64,000 bases of DNA, taken from assembly GCA_049999765.1 (NCBI GenBank), contig JBNGIQ010009427.1, positions 27,272-91,271 of the forward strand. Direction: 5' to 3'. Position numbers and translations under genes: made by a program. Source of the DNA: Phaeoceros laevis. Taxonomy: Eukaryota; Anthocerotophyta; Anthocerotopsida; Notothyladales. Below are positions 50,686 through 61,800 of the stretch, in pieces; within the stretch, counting starts at the first letter, position 1; every line of letters begins with the position of its first letter. The notes under the pieces are model-generated. The model was not told the DNA's origin, did not search any database, and saw only the letters and a list, made by a program, of their open reading frames with translations.

Positions 50686-53600
50686 ATGTCCTTCCTTCAA
50701 TTTGGGGACTAGCTGCTCCACCCTTGCATAGATACCTTCAGTATCAAGGATGCTTCTTGTCCCAACGACAAACGTGTGCACCACTCCACCCATCTCGGTA
50801 CACTAGCTCTGGCCTGGCTACTTCCATGCTCCCAACTTCTTTCGTCTTGCCTGCATTTCCTTTGCCTCCTCCCACATGTTGACGCTTGCATAAATGTTGG
50901 CCATCAACACGTAAGATGCTGCATCTTTTTCATCCACGCTCACTGCACCTTCAAAGGCTTGCTGTCCAATCTCGACATTCTTCCACTTCCGACAAGCGCC
51001 TAACAAAGTATGCCACAATACATTATTTGGTGGGAGCTGCATGGTCTTGGCCATCTGGAGCGCATCGTCCAGATGACCTGCACGCCCCAGAAGGTCCATC
51101 ATGCATGTGAAGTGCTCTACAGTTGCACTGACGCCATAATTTCTCGTCATCGCCTCAAAGTACTCTCGGCTTTTGTCCACTAGACCAACATGACTGCACA
51201 CTGTAAGCACATGAAGGAAAGTGATGCTATCAGGCTGTATGCCTTCCACTTTCATCCTGTCAAGCAAGTCAAAGACAACGTCACTATCTCCTTGGTGGGC
51301 ATATCCACCAATCAGGGCACCCCAAAGCTTCAACCCTTCTTTCAGGCAGTGAATCAAACACCCGCTGTGATTCCACCATGCTCCCACACTTTCCGTACAT
51401 GTTTACTAGTGCTGCTCCAACAGCAACATCAGCCTGCATTCCTCGTTCCTCAATCTCTGCATGCATGTAGCTGCCTCCCCAGGAGCAGAGCTGCTTCAGC
51501 TGCACATGCCTGCAGTAGGCAAACATATGTCACAGAATTGGGAGGACTGAGGCTTTCGAGTTGCATAATGCTGTAAAGCCTAAGGGCTTCCTGACCCATC
51601 TCCTGCTGGACATAACCTGCAATCATTGTGGTCCATGTGACAACATCCCTAGCTGGAAGCAAGTCAAACACGTTGCGCGCATCCTCCAAGCTACCACACT
51701 TTGCATACATGTTAACTAAGCTGCCGCCTAGAACCACGTCATGTGGCAATCCTGTTTCCCGAATCTCTGCATGGAGCTGCTTTCCCTGAAGAAGAGCTCT
51801 TTCACCTCCACTGGCACATGCCTGCAGAAGCGATACATATGTCACTGAATCGGGACGAGAGAGGCCTTGCTGTTGCATACTCTTGTAAAGACTTAAGGCT
51901 TCCTCGCCCATCCCCTGCTTGGCATACCCTGCAAGAATCGCGTTCCATGCTATAACAGTCCTCTCTGGAAGTGTGTCAAACACTCGGCGAGCATCCTCTA
52001 AGCTACCGCACTTAGCATACATGTTAACGAAGCTACCACCTACAACCACATCATCCTGCAATCTGCGTTCTTTGACTTGTGCGTGCAGCTGCTTTCCTTC
52101 ATGCAGGGCTCCTGCACCTCCACTTGCACATGCATGCAGAAGGCACACAAATGTAACAGAATCTGGAGGAGAGAGGCCTTGCTGTTGCATACTGCTGTAA
52201 AGACTCAGGGCTTTCTGACCCATCCCCTGTTGGGCATAACCTGCAATCATCGTAGTCCATGTAACAATATCCCTGGTTGGAAGTGTGTCAAACACGCTGT
52301 GAGCATCATGCAAGCTACCGCACTTTGCGTACATGTTAACCAAGCTGCCGGCTAGAACAGCATCGTCTTGCAGCCCTCTTTCTTTGATCGCTGCATGCAG
52401 CTGCTTTCCCGTGTGAAGAGCTCCTCCACCTATGCTGGCACATGCCTTGAGCAGGCATACAAATGCAACAGAATCCGGAGGAGAGAGACCTTCCTGTTGC
52501 ATACTCGAGTAAAGCTCAAGGGCTTCTAGACCCATCCCCTGCCGGACATAGCCTGCAATCATTGTTGTCCAAGTGACAACATTCCTAGCTGGAAGTTTGT
52601 CAAACACACTGCGAGCATCCTCTAAGCTACCGCACTTTGCATACATGTTAACCAAGCTGCAGGCCAGAACAATATCATCTTGCAGACCTTTCTCTTGAAT
52701 CTCTGCATGGAGCTGCTCTCCCTGAAGAAGGGCTTCGAAACCTACACTTCCACAAGCCTGTAGGAGACACACATATGTAACAGAATCTGGATGGCTCAGG
52801 CCTTCCTGCTGCATCCTCCTATATAGACTAAGGGCTTCCTGGCCCATCCCCTGCTGGGAATACCACTGCAAGAATGGCATTCCATGCTACAACATTCCTT
52901 GCTGGAAGTCTGTCAAACACTCTCTGAGCATCCTCCAAGCTGCCGCACTTCGCGTACATGTTAACCAAGCTGCCACCTAGAACCACGTCACCTTGCAGTC
53001 CTCGATCTTTGATCTGTGCATGCAGCTGCTTTCCCTTATGCAGAGCTCGTACACCTTCCCTGGCACATGCCTGCAGCAGGCATACATATGTAACAGAATT
53101 GGGAGTAGTGAGTCCGTCGAGTTGCATACTGTTGTAAAGACTGAAGGCTTCCTGAGCCATTCCCTGATGAGCATAACCTGCAATCATTGCGGTCCAAGTG
53201 ACAACAGTTTTGCTTGGAAGTCTGTCAAACACTCTGCGGGCTTCCTCCAAGCTTCGGCACTTCGCGTACATATCAACCAGGCAGTTCTGGACAAAGATAT
53301 CCAGCTTCCTTGGACTGGCGAGAATATGTGCATGGACCTCTTTGCCGGCAGCTAAATCTTTCGCAGCTGCACATGCTTTGAGAACTGCCACAAAGGTGCG
53401 GTTGTCTGGCTCGATTGCGGTTAACTCCCGCATCCGTTGATACAGTCGAACAGCCTTGACGGCCTCGCCATGACTAGCATAGGCGAAGATGATAGTAGCC
53501 CAGTTATAGGAGTCTGGCGAAGAGACTTTCGTAAAGACTCGCATTGCTTCCTCCAGCCTCCTATGCGAAGCGTATAAACCGATGAGGTGAATGGCTAAGA

Positions 53601-54078
53601 ATGCGTCTCCTTCATACCCGCTTTTGACAATGAGAGCATGGATCCGTCTTCCCAAAGCCAGGTCCTTGTGCGCGATGGACCACTTGAGGACATCATATAA
53701 GAGATTGTCATCTACATGGCGTCCTTGCTGCACTTGTCGGTTCAAAACATCCACAGCGTCCTGAATCTGTCCATCTGCACATAGCTTCCTGCACGTCTCA
53801 ACCTCCAAATAGCTCCCAGGTGCTGACAACCTTCCTTGCCTTTGCACTGAGATGGATCCAGGCTCGAGAGACTTCTCCCTTTCACCGTCCCAACTGGCTA
53901 GTTGCAATTCCACCGTTGCAGGATTGTGCCAATTATCGAGCCCCAGGGCGGTCTTAGCCTTCATGTGCATAAGAACAGGATGCTGGCGAGTCGGCTTGCT
54001 CCGTCTGGTGTCCCACCACCTTGTGTGATCTGCAAAAAACGATTCCCATAAAACCACCTGCAGATTTTCTGAAGGCAT
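50686..54078 (-). pseudogene. PLS-class PPR gene, broken by three frameshifts and a nonsense codon
   Basis: Homology to a full PPR protein runs continuously on - through three frames. 54078-52828 begins MPSENLQVVLWESFFADHTR; PPR repeats run ...LVNMYAKCGSLEDA...VFDRLPARNVVAWNAIL. 52880-51450 continues with near-identical units (SLVNMYAKCGSLEDARSVFD, TMIAGYVRQGMG.EALELY, QQEGLSPPDS). 51526-51284 and 51387-50818 complete the last PPR and E regions (HFTCMMDLLGRAGHLDDALQ, NVLWHTLLGACRKWKNVEIG, SYVLMANIYASV). Frameshifts: one extra base at about 52865, a 4-base tgca duplication at about 51463, and one near 51330. A stop follows GAWK (about 50815). The natural E+ tail (GVVHTFVVG...DTEGIYARVEQLVPKLKE) is still readable, then the foreign copy at 50685 begins. 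If the indels are assembly errors the gene could be whole upstream, but the chimeric tail remains. Confidence 0.85.
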
Positions 54079-55314
54079 TCTGTCCTGTCCAGAGGATGCA
54101 AAAATTCATTACCACTCCTTTCCTGTCGGGTGGTTCACAGCTCCAAACCAACCAGTCTGAGGTGCTAGCTCTTGCATGACCTGCCTCACTGATGGTTAGG
54201 CACCGGAGCAAACAAGTGACCAAGGCCTCGCCAGTAAGCTTAAAATCCTGTTCAGCGGCCATCAGTAAAGCTTCACAAGCTAGCTTCTTCATTCTTCATG
54301 TCTTCCTGCCCAGCAGAAGTCGTCCTCTTGCCACGTTGGAAGCACTCTTGGCAGTTGTGCTCGATGAGTGGTCAGCGATCCAGTGCGCACTGTGCACAGA
54401 ATGTTTACCACCAACCCACCTGCCCTTGACGCTTTTCAAAGCATCTACCTTCTAGTTACGGTACCCGATGGTGGTGGTGGTGGTAGTTGTAGCAGGACAA
54501 CTGGTACCCCACCGGAACTACAACCCTTGACGCAGGTTGACAGAAGTCCCAACAACATTCACCTTAAACTGTCATCATCAATCCGAAGCTCCTGGCAAGT
54601 GGACACTTTCCCAAACAGTAGCTCCTAGAATGTGCATGGCTGCAATTCGCTGCAGCACTGGCATAGAGCCTGACATGAGGTCAAAACAGAAGCCCTACGG
54701 CCGTCTATACTGCGGGCGTTCCTCATCGACCATCAAATCTGGCAGCCTCACAACGCAATGACTGTTCTTGTATCTGTCGAATGATTCAAGACTTGATCAG
54801 ACCTATCCTCCTGAGCACTTCGGTTTCTCTGAAAGTCGCATTTGTGCACGAGGTCGCAGTGCAAAGGCGTGCAAAATCAGCAGGGGCAATACTTCTACTG
54901 TAGCTCCAATGCAGGTGCGAGGGATCAATAGGATCACCATTGAATACAAAAGAAAAACATGGAGTTCACACCTGACACTGTAATTTAGCTGAAAAATCTT
55001 TACCTGCCCGGAAGCTCAAAGTGGTGGCAGCATCGCAACATCGCCTGGCATGAACATGAGGCCCACCGCACAATGCGCAATGTCATAAAAGGGGCATGGA
55101 GGAGCCGTGCTGAAAATATGAGTTGGTACTGTCACGTGGCGGATGTCCACCATGTTAGGGCTGTTGCGCTTACTCCGCAGGTTGCTTGGGCCCTACCGCC
55201 GTGCCCTCGCCTCTCCCGCCCCTCTCTCTCTCGCATATTCCAATGGAGCAAGCTTAGTGACACTTTGAGGCCTCGCCACCTTGATAAATTTGCGAACTTG
55301 GAGGAGTTGGTGCC
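54079..55314. other. Spacer between PPR pseudogene and EGF-like gene
   Basis: No recognised gene. A short ggtggtggt tract lies near 54471-54487. Presumed promoter of the gene starting at 55315. Confidence 0.45.
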
Positions 55315-56433
55315 ATGGCTCCGAGTACGATGAGTCTCCTCAGAGTGTTAACACTTCTGTGTGGACTCAGCCAGATGATGACGTTAGTGCTGGCAGCTGA
55401 TGAAGGTAGGATTGTGCTCGTGGATATTGTTAGAACTAGCTACAAGTGTTCACTTCAAATGCAATGTTTACTCTTAGCAGCAATTCATTGAGCAGGACAT
55501 GTATGCAATCTGACGAGACACTTCACAGTCGTGCGCAAACTCCCCTGGCCCTCCCCCAGAAGCGTTAGCATAAATTTCAGTATTCCCTGGCATTTGATTT
55601 GATTTGTTTCACGGCATGTAGGGGGCGTTTGCCTACTTCCTTGCATGCAGGGCAAGTGCACCACCGGGAATTCCTGCGAATGCAATCCAGGATGGGCAAA
55701 TTTACTCAATACGAGCTCGTTCCCCTGTGTGGTGCCAAACTGTGAGTGAGCCACCCCCAGTTTCAGCTGCGTTCTTATTTTCCTAGATGCCTGTAGAGCT
55801 TCCGGGGGCTGCCTGAAGACTGACGGCTTATTTGTGCCTGCCAGGCCTGTTGGCATCAAGTTGTGGCGGCTCTATAGCTCTGCCCCCGGTTCCGCCTCCG
55901 CCTCCACCATCCGGAATTCCTAGTAAGTGCTATATCACTGGACATGGCAATTCATCGTACGTACTAGCCTAGAATCTCTGGCAGTTGCATTTTTTGGTGT
56001 AGCTCAAGGTGCAGTTCGCGTTCCAATTTGCTCAAGATTGGAAGCTCTCGCAGATCTCTGTAATGCAGTCAATTGCGGGCCAGGAACGTGTGTGCCTGTT
56101 TTCCAGGCCTGGTTCCGGTGTGATTGCAATCCGGGCTACGGCAACCTGATGAACGTCACAGCTGCACCGTGCGTTGAAGAGTGTACGTTTTCTGATATGT
56201 ACAGCACCTGTTGCTGTCTGTGCCTCTTTTTAAAAGCATGCACTTACCAGCCTTCGGACGTTGTCGCAGGTTCAGTCTCGGCTACCTGTACAGATCTTGG
56301 TCTGCCCGTCGGGCAGGTTGGAGCGCCACCGCCTAAACCCTTGAGCTCAGGTAACAGCACAACAAATCAGTCTCCAAGTCCTCCAAGCTCATCGCTCAGT
56401 GCCGGTATGCACGTCAGGAGCTCAGCCGGGTGA
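55315..56433 (+). CDS. Secreted EGF-like repeat protein (five exons)
   Basis: Exons 55315-55405, 55622-55741, 55845-55922, 56015-56182 and 56270-56433 join in frame with GT-AG sites to give 206 residues. Residues 1-28 are a signal peptide (MAPSTMSLLRVLTLLCGLSQ). Two EGF-like units follow: VCLLPCMQGKCTTGNSCECN with PGWANLLNTSSFPCVVPNC, and LADLCNAVNCGPGTCVPVFQ with AWFRCDCNPGYGNLMNVTAA and PCVEEC. A Pro-rich linker (PPVPPPPPPSGIP) lies between them, and a Ser/Pro-rich end (NQSPSPPSSSLSAG) follows. Asn-linked glycosylation sites (NTSS, NVTA, NSTT, NQS) support secretion. Similar plant proteins are usually annotated as Notch- or slit-like but have no known receptor role. The C-terminus may extend by another exon (a donor-like gccg/gtatgc lies at 56403). 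Confidence 0.8.
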
Positions 56434-57170
56434 TTGAGAATGCACCTGTCGTTGATGATGGCAGGCTTACTTACATCGGTTGGTCTACCTTTTGAATTTG
56501 TGCAGATTCCAAAAATTCCGGTCACACCGAGGTCGTACGGATCTCGTGCGTGCTGATTTTGACGATCATTTCAATCGCTGCGCTGATTTGATGAGATTCG
56601 GGCTTCGGAAGTTTGTTTGGGACGGCAGATTGACAGCACCTTGCGAAGTGCCCAACCACCAGTTAATTTATTACCAAAGACTAGTAGACTAATTTCTGCT
56701 TGGTCACTACAGCCTAGTCATTGCTAGTTAGCGTCGTCACAACTTCGTTTCATGGACTTTGAGCTTGAGGAGAGCTTGATAATCAACTCTCCTCAATTTC
56801 TAAGCAAGGAAAAAAGTCTACGCATATGGCTGGTGCACACTGCACACCATCCACTTTGGATTACCCTGCAAGCTGAAATAAGCACAGCCATTTCTTTTAT
56901 ATCATCCACTTCTTAATCATCACTTGGCCCTCCCTATCGTAATGTCGTCGAGTGCATTGCCTCCCGTTTTGTTGTGGAAGGGCAGCAAAAGGTGCGGTCA
57001 GTAGCAGCAGCTTAAAGCTTTAGACCGTGCTGTAGTCCTCCAACTCATATAATGAAACAGCGGCTAGAGCACTGGCTCTTTCTACACTCGTCTTCGTGCA
57101 CACTTGGGTGCCTGAAGGGCACCAGATCTGGTCCTTGCTTCCCCAGGCGAAGAATCTAAGGAGCAGCCAG
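56434..57170. other. Spacer between convergent genes
   Basis: Contains the 3' ends of the flanking genes. No further gene seen. Confidence 0.5.
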
Positions 57171-58264
57171 TTACCTGGCTTTGCGTTTAGGATTCGGTTT
57201 AACTAGCTGCCTTAACCCATCTGCTGGCGAGATGTCCCATGTCTCAACGTGCCTGCAGGCAGAATGCGTCAACAGAGGCTTGCCAACTCACAACCCAAAC
57301 CAGACTGAACATTCAAGCGGGGAGCTTACTTGCAAATTTTTCCAGACTCGTTGTCGAAGTAGTACTCTGTGCTGCCACTGGCTGTTAAACACAACACGAT
57401 GTTACCTACAGGTGGTTTATTACCCATGCAACAGCGTTCTCATCTGCCTGTGTGATGTTCCTCACCTGCGAGTATCGGTCTCCAAGGGAGTGCCAGCACA
57501 CAATTGAAGCGCCACTTGGCGTATATTCTGTCCTGTAAAGCGGTCATTGAGTCGTCAGTGCAACATCTCTTCAGATGAGAACTGACAAGTGAACAGTTGG
57601 ACTCTCTGCTCTAACCAAATGAGCAAAAGTATCATTCACCTCAAACTCCTGCCAATCCAAGATCTTCAGCGTGGATTCCTCCATGAAGGAACCAAGGTTG
57701 CTGACATTCTGCTTGAACCGCTTCAACCCTTTGAAAGACACAAAGGGATCGGCAAACTCGCAATCAGCTTCGTATATTCCCATCGACATGTTCCCTTCAT
57801 CGTCATCCAGACAGCAGCAGAGTCAGTCAATCCCGCTCAGTCGTAGCTGGGAGAATCACGACAGCGACAGGGCATAGGGGGACAACCCTGCCTGTAACGA
57901 AGTAGGACTTCTCAAAGTCCTTCCGAATGGCCTCAACTGCTTGTTGCCGAGGGACAGGGCCCTCGAACGCTTCAGCTTGCTCCTCTTCCTTTGCATCGTT
58001 GCCAGCTGATGGCCGAAACAGAGATACCAGATTGCCGAACGACTCAGACCCGTACCAGGCCAGCTTCACAAACACATTCGACTCCGCTGTTGGAGGGGTC
58101 CGCTCTGCCTTGCACTGTATGCTTCCGGGCTTCCCACTGTGACTGGAGACCGCATGTTTCAACGTAACCGGATTCACAAAGGAGGACGCAAAAGAGGATG
58201 CAGCGCAATGAGGTCGTGATGAACAGAAAGCGCTGGCAGGTAAGGCCAAGCTACACGACGCCAT
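57171..58264 (-). CDS. Plastid DUF2358-type (NTF2-like) protein, five exons
   Basis: Exons on -: 57892-58264, 57640-57794, 57466-57532, 57330-57381, 57171-57252, giving 242 residues. The N-terminus (MASCSLALPASAFCSSRPHC) is a plastid transit peptide. The conserved domain runs AIRKDFEKSYFVTG-NMSMGI, YEADCEFADPFVSFKGLKRF, LKILDWQEFE, WRFNCVLALPWRPILAASGS, TEYYFDNESGKICKHVETWD. The order and the DCEFADP and TEYYF....I..HVE.WD motifs are those of the DUF2358 family. Function unknown. The first intron uses a GC donor (ACAG/gcaggg) if the frame is to continue (G/GG AAC); the other three introns are GT-AG. The last residues are Arg/Lys-rich (KPNPKRKAR). Confidence 0.83.
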
Positions 58265-58875
58265 TCCTGCAGCATTGTCAAACCCACTTCAGCCATGTCC
58301 AGTCAAATCACTATTCCCTTTTGACTGTAACCGAGGGAGATACTGTAATCTCCAGAACGGGCTTACGCCACCACACATACTGACAGATGTCCAGCTAGAG
58401 ATATTAAAGCGGCCGATAGCCATTTTATGATTGGCCTGCGCAAAGATTAGATCTAGTGTGTGCTGATCAGTCCATACAAGCATTCTTGTGAGGCACTCGA
58501 TGTCTCAGGTAAAGGCTGAACCCTTAGGAGACGCAGAATATGCAGGTCTCCCTTATTCTAGGGTTCTTATTCTGCCTCTACGACTAAACATTCACCCGGG
58601 CCGCAGGTGCGTCGGCATTTTTCTAGAGGTTCCTGAGACAAGCAGTTTCATAGAAATCAGTCCTAATAAGCCGGTTGTTGATCCTGAAGAGGTAAGCCAA
58701 GAGACGGTGCAGTCTGGGAATAAGCAAAATCGGCTCCAGAAATAGCAAGCAGTTCAAACGCAAGAGCCAGCAGTTGACTTCGTGAGCCTACTTTTTGTGG
58801 AGATTCTGCAATCAGCTTCTTCTGGAGCAGACCTCGTTGTAGAGGCAGAGTACATTTCCCTCGAAAGTAAGCCCC
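58265..58875. other. Spacer between the DUF2358-type gene and CTF18
   Basis: Short intergenic interval; a + frame at 58488-58745 lacks recognisable features. Holds the CTF18 3' untranslated region and the promoter of the neighbouring gene. Confidence 0.45.
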
Positions 58876-61800
58876 TCACATTCTGAAGTCCCGGACAAAC
58901 ATGGGACGCTTCACGGCACTAGTGAACCCCTGCATTCTCAAAAAACAAAACTTTGTCCCTTGGCTTCTGTACTCAAAGATCTGAAGCCCAAATGCCCGAC
59001 ATCACAACGAATACCTCTTGGTACTTGAACGTAACAGGATGCACTTTCCTTTGGGAGGATGTAGCTCGCACAGCAACCTTGCCGCTCTCACCATCCTTGG
59101 GTGGAAGTCTGAAAAAACACGTCATTATGTCAATCTCCTTGTAGCAAACGGTTTGATACATGCTCACGTTCAGCATTACCCGCACAAACCTTGCAAAAAA
59201 CCCGGTGATATCATGCGCTGGCCTTTTCTGTGATTTCTTCATAGTTGCCGGCAGTAAACCGGTACTCATCTTGGCACCCTCTTCGTTCACAAACGGTCGT
59301 GCAGGTGCTTCAGAACTTTGGATGACTGAAGTCTCAGAGTCCAATGTAGATTGTCTGCTGTGAAGACCATCCTGTTCTGCAAGCTGCTCATTCTGTTTCA
59401 ATCGAGGTGGTTTTCCTGACACGGCTCTGGCAGCTTGGAGCCGAATCCTTTCCATATCAGCCTGAGAAGAAAAATGAGTAACATGAGTTTATTTCACATG
59501 GTAGTTGCACATACGGATGTTAAGATGCAATAAGAACAATGGCTCACTTGTCGCCCTAGCCAAATGAAAATGATAGCTCTTAGTTGTTGAAGTTGTTCTC
59601 ACCTCATGACTCAGCATCTGCTGCATTGAAGCTGAAAGGGGAAAGTACCGCGAGACGTGGTTCTGCTCAACGTAGCAACACTACCACATCAGAGGAAAAG
59701 GACATAAAACATAAAGGCCCCACTTCATTCATTTCGCAAGAATGGGCAGAGAAAGCACAATTCTCATAGCCTTAAATCACATTGAAAACAGGTGCGCACT
59801 TGATTCGGGATTGCTTAGACCTGGAACATGATCAGACTGTGCAACGGAGGTTCCAAGACGAATCTGGAGTTGTCTAAGCCATTTGCGGAAGCAGCTCCCG
59901 TTGATTCTTTGTATGTAACACCATACGTAAGCATGCAAGTAATGAGGTTTTTGACCCCTCTCTTCTCCTCACTTGTCAGCATCTGAAGTGCAACCTGCAG
60001 GAAACGTACGTGGTGAGACCATACAACCGCTTACAGCAGGTCAAACAAAAGGAAGCCACCAAGACTGTTGGGTCCAGAATGTACAGGTCGAAGTCCTCGA
60101 GGAGCCAAGGCGGAGAGAAGAGGAGATATTAAGTCTTCGGAAAGATTATCAAGGCTGTACCCTCTTCTAGCTCCAACAGACATGCTGGACTGCCAGTCCC
60201 GTAGCATCTCCTTTTTCACTTTTAGGTCAGACCGTAACCTGTCGAAAGATGCATTGTTTCAGAATTTGTCACAACCACTTTGCCTTCCGCCTCCAAAAAA
60301 TAAGAAAAAGTGACCAGAGAGCAGCAACATACGCCACAACAAGCTCTAACAGATTTCTCGCCATACCCAAGTTATGTCTGAGCCGCTAAGTCTTATTCTC
60401 AAGTTTTCTAACCCAAGGACTCAGAAGCCAGCCAGATTGGCAATTTCACGAAATTTGTGAAGTACCTTTGAGATACCGTTGGACAGTTCAATTGTGGCGT
60501 ATCTTGCTTGGAGACCAATCTTCGAAGAGCAAGAAAATTTGCGGGTTGATATGCTGCATAGACCAAATTTTTCGTTTAACTTTCCAGCAATAAAGATAAC
60601 CAGCCAGTATGCAAAGACCACTTCCGCTACAGACCATCTAGACATCAAACTCATGCAAGCGTGTTCCACACACCATCCAGCATCCCATCCAGCATCCTTT
60701 CACCATTTAAGTAGTACTGTTGTCGAGAAGTTGTTGTGCGGGCCATAATGTCAGTGTCTCCAATAATCTTCAGACAATCAACCTGCACTCTGACATCAAA
60801 CTTTGAAAACATAGACAAGATGAAACAAGCTAACAAAAGAGGCCAATGAGACTTTGGTGCGCATAACGCCAGGAACCATACCTGTTAGCATCTGCTTCAG
60901 ATTGCAAGCAAGAACTTAAAGACAGGAAGCATGCGCACCAGCTTTTGCAACGAAGAATCACTCAATCGCATTTGTAGGACATTATCGTGCACTTTATCAG
61001 ACATATCAATGTCCGCACTGCAATCGTAGTTAACCATAGTTACACAGAGAGCAAGGCAGAAATATCGCTCCCCAATCATGCATACATGTACTGCTGTATG
61101 AATACAGAAACACAGATTTGAAGATGAGGAGGAAGGGATGTGAGACTTGTTGCTAAGAATGTCATAAAGACGATGGAACTCCATATCGTCTGTTCCACCG
61201 CTGCCTCCATCATGGGTTGAGGTCTGCTTGGGAGCCCTGCGGTGTTTTGCACCACACTGGAACACCTGCTATGCAAAACCAACAACAAGTGAAGCACCTA
61301 TAACCAGGAAAGAACAGTGGAGAAACGAGCATCATAACCACTTCCTATTGCAACTAGACAAACGGGTACAGAAGAGGCCCACCTCCCTCCACATAGCACT
61401 GATGTTGTGCATGGTATTCTTACTCCCTATCACCTGGGACGGTAAAGTGGACTGCAGAAAACAAAAAACATGTCAGCAGTCTAACGCAAGCTTGTAGCTC
61501 TCCTAAGCCACTAAGTACAAAGCTCTGAGAGCAGTAAGACAGGTGAACTACCGTATCTAAAGATTTTGTTTTGCTGTGTAAAAACTGCAGCGTGTGTAGA
61601 CAAAGTCGTATGTCACACTCTGCTTAACAACATCATATTGTTAGCACGAAAACATCTCTATGTTACAACATGATATTGTTAACTCAAAACAGTAAGAAGC
61701 TGTTGAAGGACACAGGGAAGCTGGAATTGCCTGTCTGTTCAGCCAAAACAGTAAGAGCACCAGCAGTCGCATGGTACCCTTCCGAGCTACAAACTTGTTT

